From positions 1-8,520 of the forward strand of contig CACZSE010000165.1 in NCBI GenBank assembly GCA_902783735.1: a stretch of DNA of 8,520 bases, read 5' to 3'. Shown here in pieces: positions 1-6,520 of the stretch. Position 1 is the stretch's first letter. Every line of letters starts with the position of its first letter. Both the position numbers and the translations under genes were made by a program. The notes under the pieces are model-generated. The model saw nothing but the letters and a program-made list of their open reading frames with translations. It had not been told where the DNA came from and did not search any database. The DNA comes from an uncultured Lachnospiraceae bacterium (GTDB lineage Bacteria; Bacillota; Clostridia; Lachnospirales; Lachnospiraceae).

Positions 1-204
1 AAGGGTGAAATGGCAGTGTAAGAGACTACCGCCTGTGTGGTAACAGACAGGGCACATGTAAACTCCATCCGAAGCAAGACCAAGCAGAGAGCTATGACCC
101 GGCCCGGCGAGCTTTCAGGTAGGTCGCTTGAGGCGGTCGGTAACGGCCGTCCTAGATAGATGATCATCCACGACATAACCCGGCTTACAGGCCTGCTTGT
201 TTTT
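1..204 (+). ncRNA. rnpB: RNase P RNA, type A, 3' part (5' end outside window)
   Basis: This is the catalytic RNA of ribonuclease P, which removes 5' leaders from precursor tRNAs. The sequence lines up by eye with the 3' half of E. coli RNase P RNA. It shows the AAGGGTGAAA segment at 1-10, TAAGAG at 19-24, GGTAACAG in the P12 hairpin loop at 39-46, GTAAACTCC at 58-66 and GAAGCAAGACCAA at 71-83. A helix resembling P16 pairs 87-93 with 110-116. The L15 GGT that would bind the tRNA CCA end is at 118-120. P18 is an 8-bp stem (132-139 with 144-151) closed by a GTAA tetraloop. TAGATAGATGA (153-163) and ACATAACCCGGCTTA form the conserved 3' core. P16/P17, the L15 GGU and P18 mark type A rather than the Bacillus type B. 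The 3' strand of P1 runs straight into five T (200-204), so P1 plus the U-tract probably also serves as terminator. The P1 5' strand lies outside the window, so this cannot be checked here. Confidence 0.96.
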
Positions 205-250
205 ATATATTTACAGTTTTAGTTTAGTTTTAGAAAGAAGGCGTTATAAA
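205..250 (+). other. AT-rich spacer with direct TTTTAG/TTTAG repeats, leader of the GTPase gene
   Basis: This short spacer lies between the RNase P RNA and the first protein gene. It is very AT-rich and contains TTTTAG-TTTAG-TTTTAG as direct repeats at 217-233. A TTTACA at 210-215 resembles a -35 box, but no good -10 box lies 16-18 bases further on. A TATAAA at 245-250 touches the start codon. I therefore cannot name a promoter. I see no long inverted repeat of the kind expected for a Bacillus-type Zur operator. Confidence 0.4.
236..241 (+). promoter_or_regulatory. Ribosome binding site that fixes the start at 251
   Basis: AGAAGG lies 9 bases upstream of the ATG at 251. The reading frame is open back to an ATG at 197, but that codon lies inside the 3' end of the RNase P RNA, and the extra 18 residues do not belong to the GTPase family. 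The 251 start places MTKIDVVSGFLGAGKT at the N-terminus, as in other family members. Confidence 0.7.
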
Positions 251-1345
251 ATGACAAAGATTGATGTAGTGTCAGGTTTTTTAGGTGCCGGAAAGACAAC
301 TCTTATAAAGAAATTGCTTTCAGAGGCACTTAACGGAAGCAATACTGTTCTTATAGAGAACGAATTCGGCGAGATAGGAGTAGACGGAGGCTTCCTTAAA
401 GAAGCAGGGATTGAGATCAAAGAGATGAACTCCGGCTGTATCTGCTGTTCGCTTGTAGGTGATTTCGGTACCGCTCTTAAAGATGTTATAGATCAGTATC
501 ATCCCGAAAGGATCATCATTGAGCCGTCGGGTGTTGGAAAACTGAGTGATGTCATGAAGGCTATCTCGGATGCCAAACTTGGTTCGGATGTGGTACTTAA
601 CAGTGCGGTTGCCGTAGTTGATGCTTCCAAAGCGAAGATGTATATAAAGAACTTCGGTGAATTTTTCAATAATCAGATCGAGCATGCGGGAACTATAGTA
701 CTCAGCCGTACTCAGGATATTAACGAGGATAAGCTTAATACCGCACTTGAGCTCATAAAAGAGCACAATGCCAAGGCTACTGTCATTACCACACCTTGGG
801 ACGAACTTGACGGAAAAGATATCTTAAAGACCTTTGAGGGTGCTACGGATCTTGAGAAGGAGCTCATGGAGCAGGTTGAAAGAGAGCATCATGAACATCA
901 CCATGATCATGGTGAAGATTGCACCTGTGGTTGTCATGATCATCATCACGATCACGACCATGAGGAACATGAGCACCATCACGATCACGACCATGAGGAG
1001 CATGAGCACCATCACGATCATGACCATGAGGAGCATGAGCATCACCACCATCATCATGATCATGATGCGGATGAGGTATTTACAAGCTGGGGCGTAGAAA
1101 CTCCTAAGAAGTTTAAGAAAGAAGATATTGAAGCTGCACTGGATGCACTGGAGGATTCACAGACCTATGGTATGATCCTTCGTGCAAAGGGTATGGTGGC
1201 AGGTGCCGACGGTGACTGGATATACTTTGATTATGTTCCTGAAGAGAAGAATATACGTAGCGGCAAAGCCGATGTTACCGGAAGACTTTGCGTTATCGGT
1301 GCCGAACTTAAGGAAGATAAGGTAGCAAAACTGTTCGGAGTATAG
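251..1345 (+). CDS. COG0523/CobW-family G3E GTPase with His-rich linker, putative zinc metallochaperone
   Basis: This is a 364-residue cytoplasmic GTP-dependent metal-insertion protein of the CobW/COG0523 (YciC/ZNG1-like) group. The Walker A motif GFLGAGKT is at residues 9-16. The switch region E-N-E-F-G-E follows at about 36-41, and the metal-binding GCICC at 62-66 carries the CxCC hallmark. EPSG, the Walker B equivalent, is at 91-94. SRTQD at 152-156 replaces the usual NKxD base-recognition motif. Residues 212-272 are an extreme His/Asp/Glu linker with a Cys cluster (C224, C226, C228), followed by a CobW C-terminal domain from about 277. A zinc role is inferred from CxCC plus the polyhistidine stretch; cobalt or nickel cannot be excluded. 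It probably forms an operon with the second GTPase, 21 bases downstream. The nearby RNase P RNA is probably a separate transcription unit. Family assignment is near certain; the metal is not. Confidence 0.95.
   Translation: MTKIDVVSGFLGAGKTTLIKKLLSEALNGSNTVLIENEFGEIGVDGGFLKEAGIEIKEMNSGCICCSLVGDFGTALKDVIDQYHPERIIIEPSGVGKLSDVMKAISDAKLGSDVVLNSAVAVVDASKAKMYIKNFGEFFNNQIEHAGTIVLSRTQDINEDKLNTALELIKEHNAKATVITTPWDELDGKDILKTFEGATDLEKELMEQVEREHHEHHHDHGEDCTCGCHDHHHDHDHEEHEHHHDHDHEEHEHHHDHDHEEHEHHHHHHDHDADEVFTSWGVETPKKFKKEDIEAALDALEDSQTYGMILRAKGMVAGADGDWIYFDYVPEEKNIRSGKADVTGRLCVIGAELKEDKVAKLFGV
941..1039 (+). repeat. In-frame 33-bp tandem repeat, three copies, coding HHHDHDHEEHE
   Basis: Three head-to-tail 33-bp units occupy 941-973, 974-1006 and 1007-1039. 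They differ from each other at only a few bases, mostly synonymous (gaa/gag, cac/cat). The first codon of each unit is a His codon, and all three encode the same 11-residue metal-ligand unit HHHDHDHEEHE (residues 231-263). A degenerate fourth piece of His and Asp codons follows to 1066. Because the unit is a multiple of three, copy-number change by slippage or recombination keeps the GTPase in frame. Confidence 0.95.
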
Positions 1346-1366
1346 GTTTGACGGGAGATAAATGAT

Positions 1367-2326
1367 ATGTTTGGAAAGAGTAATACAAAGATCCCCGTAT
1401 ATATGATCAACGGTTTTTTGGACAGTGGTAAGACGGATTTTATTTCTTTTACGATCGCGCAGGACTACTTCAGGACCGGCGAGAGAACACTGCTCTTACT
1501 TTGTGAAGAAGGTGAACAGGAATACGATCCGAAGGTGCTGAAAAAAACCAATACCATTCTCGAAGTCATAGAAGATGAAGAAGATTTTACCGTTGATGCC
1601 CTGAATTATCTTGTCAATAAAGATAAGGTCTCAAGGGTCATAATAGAGTATAACGGTATGTGGCAGCATAAAAATATCGTTTTGCCGGATAATTGGGTCA
1701 TTGAACAGCAGATCACACTTATAGATGCGAGCACATTTGTCATGTATTATACAAATATGCGTTCAATGGTTGCCGATATGGTCAGAAGCAGTGAGATGAT
1801 CATATTCAATCGCTGCGACGGTATAGAGGATCTGGCCAACTTTAAAAGAAATGTTAAAGCGGTAAATCCGCAGGCGGATATCATATTCGAGGGCAAGGCG
1901 GGTGAGATCAATATGACGCTGGATGAGGATCTTCCTTTTGATCTTAATGCAGACGTCATTGAACTCGATAATCTGGCTTACGGCATCTGGTATATCGATA
2001 TGATGGATAATCCGCAAAGATACGAAGGAAAGAAGATATCCTATGTGGGACAGGTACTTAAGCCGATGAAATTCCCGAAGGGATTCTTTGTGCCGGGGCG
2101 TATGGCAATGACCTGTTGTGCCGACGATATGGCATTTTTGGGATTTGCAACACACTTTGAAGGGTGTGAGAATCTGGCGGAAAAAAGCTGGGTTAAGGTA
2201 ACGGCTACAGTTAAGATCGAGTATTTTGAAGACTATGAGGGCGAAGGTCCGGTATTGTATGCTCAGAGCGTGGCAGTTACCAAGGAGCCGGCAAACCCGG
2301 TAATAGATTTTAATCAGCCGATGTAG
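1367..2326 (+). CDS. Divergent CobW-like GTPase fused to a YcgQ/DUF1980-like C-terminal domain
   Basis: This is a 319-residue protein. The N-terminal half is a G3E-type P-loop domain. It has GFLDSGKT at 16-23, an ExNG motif (E94-G97) where the family has ExSG, IDAS at 119-122, and NRCD at 148-151 as a near-canonical NKxD. Unlike its upstream neighbour it has no GCxCC motif and no His-rich linker; the equivalent stretch reads LLLLCEEGEQEY. From about residue 203 the sequence matches my recollection of the C-terminal domain of YcgQ/COG3689 (TIGR03943) proteins: a GKKISYVGQV strand, then an arginine and a TCCADD motif (C250, C251). In other genomes that domain belongs to a membrane protein paired with a YcgR-type permease (COG0701) and often encoded near COG0523 genes. 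The start at 1367 has GGGAG at 1353-1357. The protein is probably cotranscribed with the upstream gene. A role as a metal-responsive regulator or transport partner is inference. Confidence 0.85.
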   Translation: MFGKSNTKIPVYMINGFLDSGKTDFISFTIAQDYFRTGERTLLLLCEEGEQEYDPKVLKKTNTILEVIEDEEDFTVDALNYLVNKDKVSRVIIEYNGMWQHKNIVLPDNWVIEQQITLIDASTFVMYYTNMRSMVADMVRSSEMIIFNRCDGIEDLANFKRNVKAVNPQADIIFEGKAGEINMTLDEDLPFDLNADVIELDNLAYGIWYIDMMDNPQRYEGKKISYVGQVLKPMKFPKGFFVPGRMAMTCCADDMAFLGFATHFEGCENLAEKSWVKVTATVKIEYFEDYEGEGPVLYAQSVAVTKEPANPVIDFNQPM

Positions 2327-2352
2327 TTATGGTAAAGACTGAGTTTATGATT

Positions 2353-2378
2353 TAAAGAGGCGTATATTCGCCTCTTTA
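2353..2378 (+). terminator. Intrinsic terminator-like hairpin after the GTPase pair
   Basis: A perfect 10-bp inverted repeat (TAAAGAGGCG at 2353-2362 with CGCCTCTTTA at 2369-2378) encloses the six-base loop TATATT. It lies 26 bases after the stop codon of the second GTPase. The A-rich 5' arm and T-rich 3' arm fit a terminator, although the following GTGTATATAT is a poor U-tract. It separates the metal genes from the CmpB-like gene, whose start is only 33 bases further on. Read-through or a promoter overlapping the hairpin is therefore possible. Confidence 0.7.
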
Positions 2379-2411
2379 GTGTATATATGAGAGTGAGGTC
2401 GTGAGAGTGAT

Positions 2412-3407
2412 ATGAACTATACACCCGATCAATGGTTGTTGTTCTTTTTCATTTACTGCTTCATTGGATGGATATGGGAGAGCGGTTTTGTAAGCATAAG
2501 GACAAAGAAGCTTACAAACAGAGGTTTTATGAGAGGTCCTTTCATACCGATCTACGGATGCGGATGTGTACTCATGATGGCGGTCGGAGCACCGCTTATG
2601 GACAGACCGGTCTTAATGTACTTTGCCGGGATGATATGTGCATCTGTCATGGAATTCATAACAGGTGACATGATGCTTCGACTGTTTAAGGTACGTTATT
2701 GGGATTATTCGGACAGATTTTTAAACATAAAGGGTCACATATGCCTGGCGGCAAGTCTTCTTTGGGGCGTATTTACACTTTTGATGAATTACCTTGGTAA
2801 GCCGCCGATAGAACGTCAGATAATGATGATACCGCAGCAGACGGCACATACCATAGTTATTGTATTGGTCATATATTTTACGGCTGACTTCAGTCTGTCA
2901 TTTAAGACCGCACTTGATCTTCGTGATGTTATCATCGCAATGGAAGCGTTTAAGGAAGAGATCGAGCGTATGCAGAAACGAATGGATGTCGCGATCGCTT
3001 TTGCGGATGATACCAGACAACAGGCTAAGGATGCTTTGAATGATAAGATAGAGGAAAGCAAAGAACAGGCAAGACTCCATCTTGAGGAACGTCTTGATGA
3101 GCTTCAAAAACGTATGGAATATGCATCACTACGGTTGTCTGAAGTCGATAAGGGACTTGAACATAAAAAAGAAGAATCCGTGCGTTTGATCCAAAACAGA
3201 AAGCAGGAATTGCTTGATCAGATAGAAGAGTACAGATTAAATACCGAACTCATGAGACGCAGGTTTGCCGAAAGTGCAAAAAGACGCGGCGCTCTTTACA
3301 GAAATATGATACGTAACAATATACTGGTTTCGGACAGATTCGGTGAATCTTTGGAAGATATAAAACGTAAGGTTGAAGAATATACTGAACACAAGGGAAA
3401 AGACTGA
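2412..3407 (+). CDS. CmpB-like (PF06541) putative ABC-transporter permease with cytoplasmic coiled-coil tail
   Basis: This is a 331-residue integral membrane protein. The first about 165 residues match the ABC_trans_CmpB family (putative ABC transporter type IV). They include FFIYCFIGWIWES (about 12-24), NRGFMRGPFIPIYG (36-49), an SVMEFITG segment (78-85) and KVRYWDYSDRFLNIKGHICL (93-112). Five hydrophobic segments are visible, roughly at 8-28, 43-63, 66-86, 109-128 and 144-165. From about 168 to the end it is a highly charged Glu/Lys/Arg/Gln-rich helix predicted to form a long coiled coil, longer than the short tail of many family members. The biochemical role of the family is not established, and no ATPase gene lies beside it. 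GAGG at 2395-2398 and GAGAG at 2403-2407 are weak ribosome binding candidates. The stop overlaps the start of the lipid kinase, so the two proteins are probably made together. Confidence 0.88.
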   Translation: MNYTPDQWLLFFFIYCFIGWIWESGFVSIRTKKLTNRGFMRGPFIPIYGCGCVLMMAVGAPLMDRPVLMYFAGMICASVMEFITGDMMLRLFKVRYWDYSDRFLNIKGHICLAASLLWGVFTLLMNYLGKPPIERQIMMIPQQTAHTIVIVLVIYFTADFSLSFKTALDLRDVIIAMEAFKEEIERMQKRMDVAIAFADDTRQQAKDALNDKIEESKEQARLHLEERLDELQKRMEYASLRLSEVDKGLEHKKEESVRLIQNRKQELLDQIEEYRLNTELMRRRFAESAKRRGALYRNMIRNNILVSDRFGESLEDIKRKVEEYTEHKGKD

Positions 3408-3409
3408 TG
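3393..3409 (+). promoter_or_regulatory. Overlapping stop/start (TGATG) with upstream AAGGGA, translational coupling
   Basis: The TGA stop of the CmpB-like gene (3405-3407) shares one base with the ATG of the lipid kinase (3407-3409). AAGGGA at 3393-3398, inside the end of the upstream gene, is 8 bases before that ATG and is a suitable ribosome binding site. The arrangement points to coupled translation and fixes the kinase start. Confidence 0.85.
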
Positions 3410-4282
3410 AAGAAGGTATTGTTTATTTATAATCCCGTTTCGGGAACGGGTATAGTACGAAAAAAGATGTTTGATATCGTGGAATATTACAATTCCAATG
3501 ACTGTATGATAACCATGTGCCCCGTGCTTAAGATGAAAGAACTTAAGCATGAAGATTTTGAGGGTTATGACAGGGTCGTTGTAAGTGGCGGCGACGGTAC
3601 CTTAAATAATTTTATAAGCTATGCGGATGAACTTGATCTGGATTTTCCCGTGGCGTATATACCCGCAGGTTCCACTAACGATTATGCTGCCACATTGGGA
3701 CTTCCCGGAAATCTGAATGAAGCTATGGAGACTTCCATAACCGGAAGAGAGCAGGCTGTGGATATGGGAAGGTTCAATGACAATAATTTCCTGTATGTGG
3801 CAGCTTTCGGAATATTTACCAAGGTTGTATATACCACACCTCAGGAGATCAAGAATGTCATGGGATATTCCGCCTATATCCTTGAGAGCATCAAGGTTGT
3901 ATCGGAACTTACAACCTATAAGCTTAAACTGACGATAGACGATGAAAGCTTTGAAGGAGATTTTTTGCTCGGACTGGTTACAAATTCTCTGTCGGTAGGC
4001 GGTATGAAAAACAGGGCGAGCGCAGACATGGCTTTGGATGACGGCATGTATGAAGTAATGTTTGTCAGGGCTCCGAAAAGCATTTTAGAGCTTAACAAGA
4101 TCGTTGTTGCATTGGCTGCAGGCAGGCCGGAAGACAGTGACCTGATAATCATAAAAAAAGGTGCGCATATAACAGTGGAGCATGACACTACTACCGCATG
4201 GACGCTTGACGGAGAGTATGGCGGAGAGCAGCGTCACGTCGATATCTCTGTTCTGAAGAAAAAATTCAAGATAATAGTGTAA
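3407..4282 (+). CDS. Diacylglycerol kinase-family lipid kinase (DagK/YegS type)
   Basis: This is a 291-residue soluble or membrane-associated kinase, the normal length for the family, which phosphorylates diacylglycerol or a related lipid with ATP. The N-terminal catalytic domain shows NPVSG at 9-13 for nucleotide binding, the signature GGDGTLN at 61-67 and PAGSTND at 86-92. The C-terminal beta-rich domain contains LDGE with D268 and E270, which in DagK-like enzymes contribute to the active site. All main motifs are intact, so the enzyme is expected to be active. The substrate is not readable from sequence: diacylglycerol recycling from lipoteichoic-acid synthesis is usual for Firmicutes, but undecaprenol or another lipid is possible. 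It overlaps the CmpB-like gene by one base, which ties it to a membrane protein. The next gene starts 77 bases downstream without a convincing terminator between them. Confidence 0.95.
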   Translation: MKKVLFIYNPVSGTGIVRKKMFDIVEYYNSNDCMITMCPVLKMKELKHEDFEGYDRVVVSGGDGTLNNFISYADELDLDFPVAYIPAGSTNDYAATLGLPGNLNEAMETSITGREQAVDMGRFNDNNFLYVAAFGIFTKVVYTTPQEIKNVMGYSAYILESIKVVSELTTYKLKLTIDDESFEGDFLLGLVTNSLSVGGMKNRASADMALDDGMYEVMFVRAPKSILELNKIVVALAAGRPEDSDLIIIKKGAHITVEHDTTTAWTLDGEYGGEQRHVDISVLKKKFKIIV

Positions 4283-4359
4283 AGCAGATATTTGTGATAA
4301 AATATTAAGGTAAGCTTAAGATTATTCATCCTGTTTGAACATAATATGAAGGTGGAAGA
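4283..4359 (+). other. Intergenic spacer, no clear promoter or terminator
   Basis: This 77-base AT-rich gap separates the lipid kinase from the HD-GYP gene. A weak 5-bp hairpin (TTAAG, five-base loop, CTTAA, about 4305-4319) is not followed by a T-run and is unlikely to terminate transcription. TTGAAC at 4335-4340 and TAATAT at 4342-4347 resemble -35 and -10 hexamers but are only one base apart, so they do not form a promoter. Transcription may simply continue from upstream. Confidence 0.4.
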
Positions 4360-4362
4360 GTG
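4349..4362 (+). promoter_or_regulatory. Ribosome binding site and GTG start of the HD-GYP gene
   Basis: GAAGGTGG ends at 4355, four bases before GTG at 4360. The nearby ATG at 4346 is out of frame. The first in-frame ATG is codon 20 (4417), immediately before the first hydrophobic segment and without a good ribosome binding site. The GTG start retains a basic KTGRVRRDLR stretch ahead of the first membrane segment, which fits a cytoplasmic N-terminus. Confidence 0.7.
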
Positions 4363-6504
4363 AAGGAAGAAAAAACCGGAAGGGTTCGCAGAGATTTACG
4401 TAATAATGGGCATCATATGGTTCTGATAACTGCGGGGATCGTTTTAAACGTGCTTCTGGCTTTTATGTCCGATCGCTTTAAGCTTCCTTTGTTTTTTGAT
4501 ACTATCGGGACCGTATGTGTTTCGGTGTTTGCGGGTTTTTTCCCGGGTATCGTGACTGCCGTTTTGTCAAATACCATCTGTGTTCTTTTCAATGAGTATG
4601 CCCTTTATTATGCATTTGTAAACGCACTTATCGCGATAGCGACGGTATACTTCAAGGAAAAAGGGGCTTTTGAAAGGATCCAAACACTGGTCATATATGT
4701 TCTGACGATCTCCTTGGGCTGCGGAGTTGTTTCAGCCTGTGTTCAATGGGAGATATTTGGGCATGCTCAAAGCATGTCAGTGGATGAGATCGCCCGTTCA
4801 GTGGCGTCAACCACTCATATTTCGGTTTTTTTATCTTTTCTTATAGTCAATGTCTTATTGAATATTGTAGACAAAGGCATATCTGTGGCTTTAGCCGCAT
4901 TGCTTTATAAAATAATCCCCAAAGATATAACCAGAAAACTAAATGAAGCCGATTGGAGACAAAGGCCTTTAACAAATGATGAACTCAGATCCATGAGAGC
5001 GTGGAACCGGGACATACAAAGCTCGGTATGGATGAGAATGGTCGTCACGCTTATCACGGTAGTATTTGCTGCGGTTATCATTATGGGAGGTATATCCCTC
5101 AAACTGTTTTTTGATCATGAAAAGACCGTAAAGACAAAAACAGCCAATGAAGCTGTAAGATTTGTTGCATCCCAGCTCGATACCAGTGAGATAGATGACT
5201 ATCTTCGTCTCGGGAGGGATGCTAAAGGTTACGTGGAAAAACAAAGACTGTTAACTCACATACGAGATAATGCCGACGGAGTGGAGTTTCTGTATGTTCT
5301 GACAATAGAACAGGACGGATGTCACATGGTCTTTGATGTTGATACCGAAGAAGAACCGGGCTATGAGCCGGGTGAAGTTGTACCATTCGATGAGGAGTTT
5401 GTGCCTTATCTTCCTCAGTTGTTTGCGGGAGAGGAGATAGAACCGATTGAGTCAGACGGTATTTTAGGGTGGTTACTCACGGTATATTATCCCGTTCGAA
5501 ACATAAAAGGGGATACTGTTTGCTATGTGGGTGCCGATGTTTCCATGAAATATCTGGCTGAGGAAATGCGTACCTTTGTTGTAAGAGTATTGCTGATACT
5601 TTTGGGATTCTTCATTCTCATATTATCATACGGATTATGGATGACCGGTATTTTCACAGTCTATCCCATAGGAAGCATGGCGCTTTGTGTTGATGGCTTT
5701 TCAAAAGCGGGAGACGATCAGAAAAAGCTTGATGAAAATGTAAAAAAGATCAGATCTCTTGACATACATACCAATGATGAGATAGAGAAGCTTTACAATG
5801 CGATCTGTGACCTGGCACTGAACCAGGCGGAGCAGATGCGTGCAATAAGATATTACGCTGACGAGACAGCCAAGATGCAGGACGGGCTGATCATCACAAT
5901 GGCGGATATGGTGGAAAACAGAGACTCCGATACCGGTGCTCATATCCAGAAAACAGCAGCCTATGTGAGAGTTATAGCCGAAGGTCTGAGAAAGAAAGGC
6001 TATTATGCGGAGAAAGTAACTCCAAAGTTTATTTCTGATGTGGTAAGATCTGCCCCGCTTCATGATGTCGGAAAGATCACCATTCCGGATGAGGTGTTAA
6101 ATAAGCCGGGTAAGCTTACGGATGAAGAGTATAAGATCATGAAGACGCATGCTCAGGCCGGAAAGAATATACTTGAGAAAGCGATTAATACCATCCATGG
6201 TGAAAGTTATCTGAAAGAAGCCAGAAACATGGCCGGATATCATCATGAGAGGTGGGACGGCAAGGGATATCCGGAAGGACTTCACGGTGAAGTTATTCCG
6301 TTGTCCGCACGTATCATGGCAGTTGCGGATGTATTTGATGCATTGACTTCGCGTCGAATATATAAACCTGCATTTTCGATCGATAAAGCACTTGAGATAA
6401 TCAACGAAGGTTCAGGCACGCAATTTGATCCCAAATGCGTGGAAGTGTTCATGGATTCTTTGACAGATGTTAAGGTCATCTTAAAGAAATATAATCAGGA
6501 GTAA
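4360..6504 (+). CDS. Membrane sensor c-di-GMP phosphodiesterase: S-component-like TM domain, Cache, HAMP-like, HD-GYP
   Basis: This is a 714-residue inner-membrane receptor predicted to hydrolyse cyclic di-GMP. Residues about 20-190 hold a multi-pass domain. Its LPLFFDTIGTV segment, followed by a GFFPGIVTAVLSN stretch and FVNALI, resembles ECF transporter S-components. A further membrane segment lies at about 226-250. Residues about 252-404 form an extracellular Cache-type sensor ending in YYPVRN and VGADVS. A membrane segment at about 407-432 and a HAMP-like linker with NDEIEKLYNAI come next. The catalytic HD-GYP domain covers about 510-714. It shows RDSDTGAH (H528), HD at 568-569 followed by VGKITIPDEVLNKPGKL, H597 in KTHAQAG, HHERWDGKGYP (HH 628-629, GYP 636-638) and D657. 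All core metal ligands and GYP are present, so activity is likely. D524 stands where many members have Glu. It shares a transcription direction and a 16-base gap with the downstream propeller sensor. The ligands are unknown. Confidence 0.92.
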   Translation: MKEEKTGRVRRDLRNNGHHMVLITAGIVLNVLLAFMSDRFKLPLFFDTIGTVCVSVFAGFFPGIVTAVLSNTICVLFNEYALYYAFVNALIAIATVYFKEKGAFERIQTLVIYVLTISLGCGVVSACVQWEIFGHAQSMSVDEIARSVASTTHISVFLSFLIVNVLLNIVDKGISVALAALLYKIIPKDITRKLNEADWRQRPLTNDELRSMRAWNRDIQSSVWMRMVVTLITVVFAAVIIMGGISLKLFFDHEKTVKTKTANEAVRFVASQLDTSEIDDYLRLGRDAKGYVEKQRLLTHIRDNADGVEFLYVLTIEQDGCHMVFDVDTEEEPGYEPGEVVPFDEEFVPYLPQLFAGEEIEPIESDGILGWLLTVYYPVRNIKGDTVCYVGADVSMKYLAEEMRTFVVRVLLILLGFFILILSYGLWMTGIFTVYPIGSMALCVDGFSKAGDDQKKLDENVKKIRSLDIHTNDEIEKLYNAICDLALNQAEQMRAIRYYADETAKMQDGLIITMADMVENRDSDTGAHIQKTAAYVRVIAEGLRKKGYYAEKVTPKFISDVVRSAPLHDVGKITIPDEVLNKPGKLTDEEYKIMKTHAQAGKNILEKAINTIHGESYLKEARNMAGYHHERWDGKGYPEGLHGEVIPLSARIMAVADVFDALTSRRIYKPAFSIDKALEIINEGSGTQFDPKCVEVFMDSLTDVKVILKKYNQE

Positions 6505-6510
6505 GCAAAC

Positions 6511-6518
6511 GGAGGAAG
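6511..6518 (+). promoter_or_regulatory. Strong Shine-Dalgarno site of the propeller sensor gene
   Basis: GGAGGAAG at 6511-6518 is the closest match to the anti-Shine-Dalgarno sequence seen in the window. It sits within the 16-base gap after the HD-GYP stop codon and 2-5 bases before the ATG at 6521, depending on how the core is counted. The tight spacing suggests cotranscription of the two signalling genes. Confidence 0.8.
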
Positions 6519-6520
6519 TC

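Noticed and set aside
1..204. tmRNA or riboswitch instead of RNase P RNA
   Set aside because: The ordered RNase P core elements (TAAGAG, GTAAACTCC, L15 GGT, TAGATAGATGA, ACATAACCCGGCTTA) fit only RNase P RNA.
197..250. Upstream ATG extending the first GTPase by 18 residues
   Set aside because: It starts inside the RNase P RNA 3' end, lacks a ribosome binding site and adds residues foreign to the family.
941..1039. 33-bp repeats as a possible CRISPR array or regulatory repeat
   Set aside because: The units are directly adjacent with no spacers, and they keep the reading frame and codon meaning of the GTPase linker.
824..1097. Long open frames on both strands across the His-rich region (Met/Ile-rich products)
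   Set aside because: They are low-complexity shadows of the His/Asp codon repeat, with no ribosome binding site and no protein-like composition.
2432..2668. Overlapping + strand frame inside the CmpB-like gene
   Set aside because: It is a +2 shadow of a clearly conserved membrane protein, with no domain or start signal of its own.
4305..4319. Small hairpin TTAAG/CTTAA after the lipid kinase as a terminator
   Set aside because: The stem is only 5 bp and AT-rich, with no following T-run.
5701..6063. 120-codon minus-strand frame inside the HD-GYP gene
   Set aside because: It is antisense to a conserved catalytic domain, with no ribosome binding site and no recognisable protein features.
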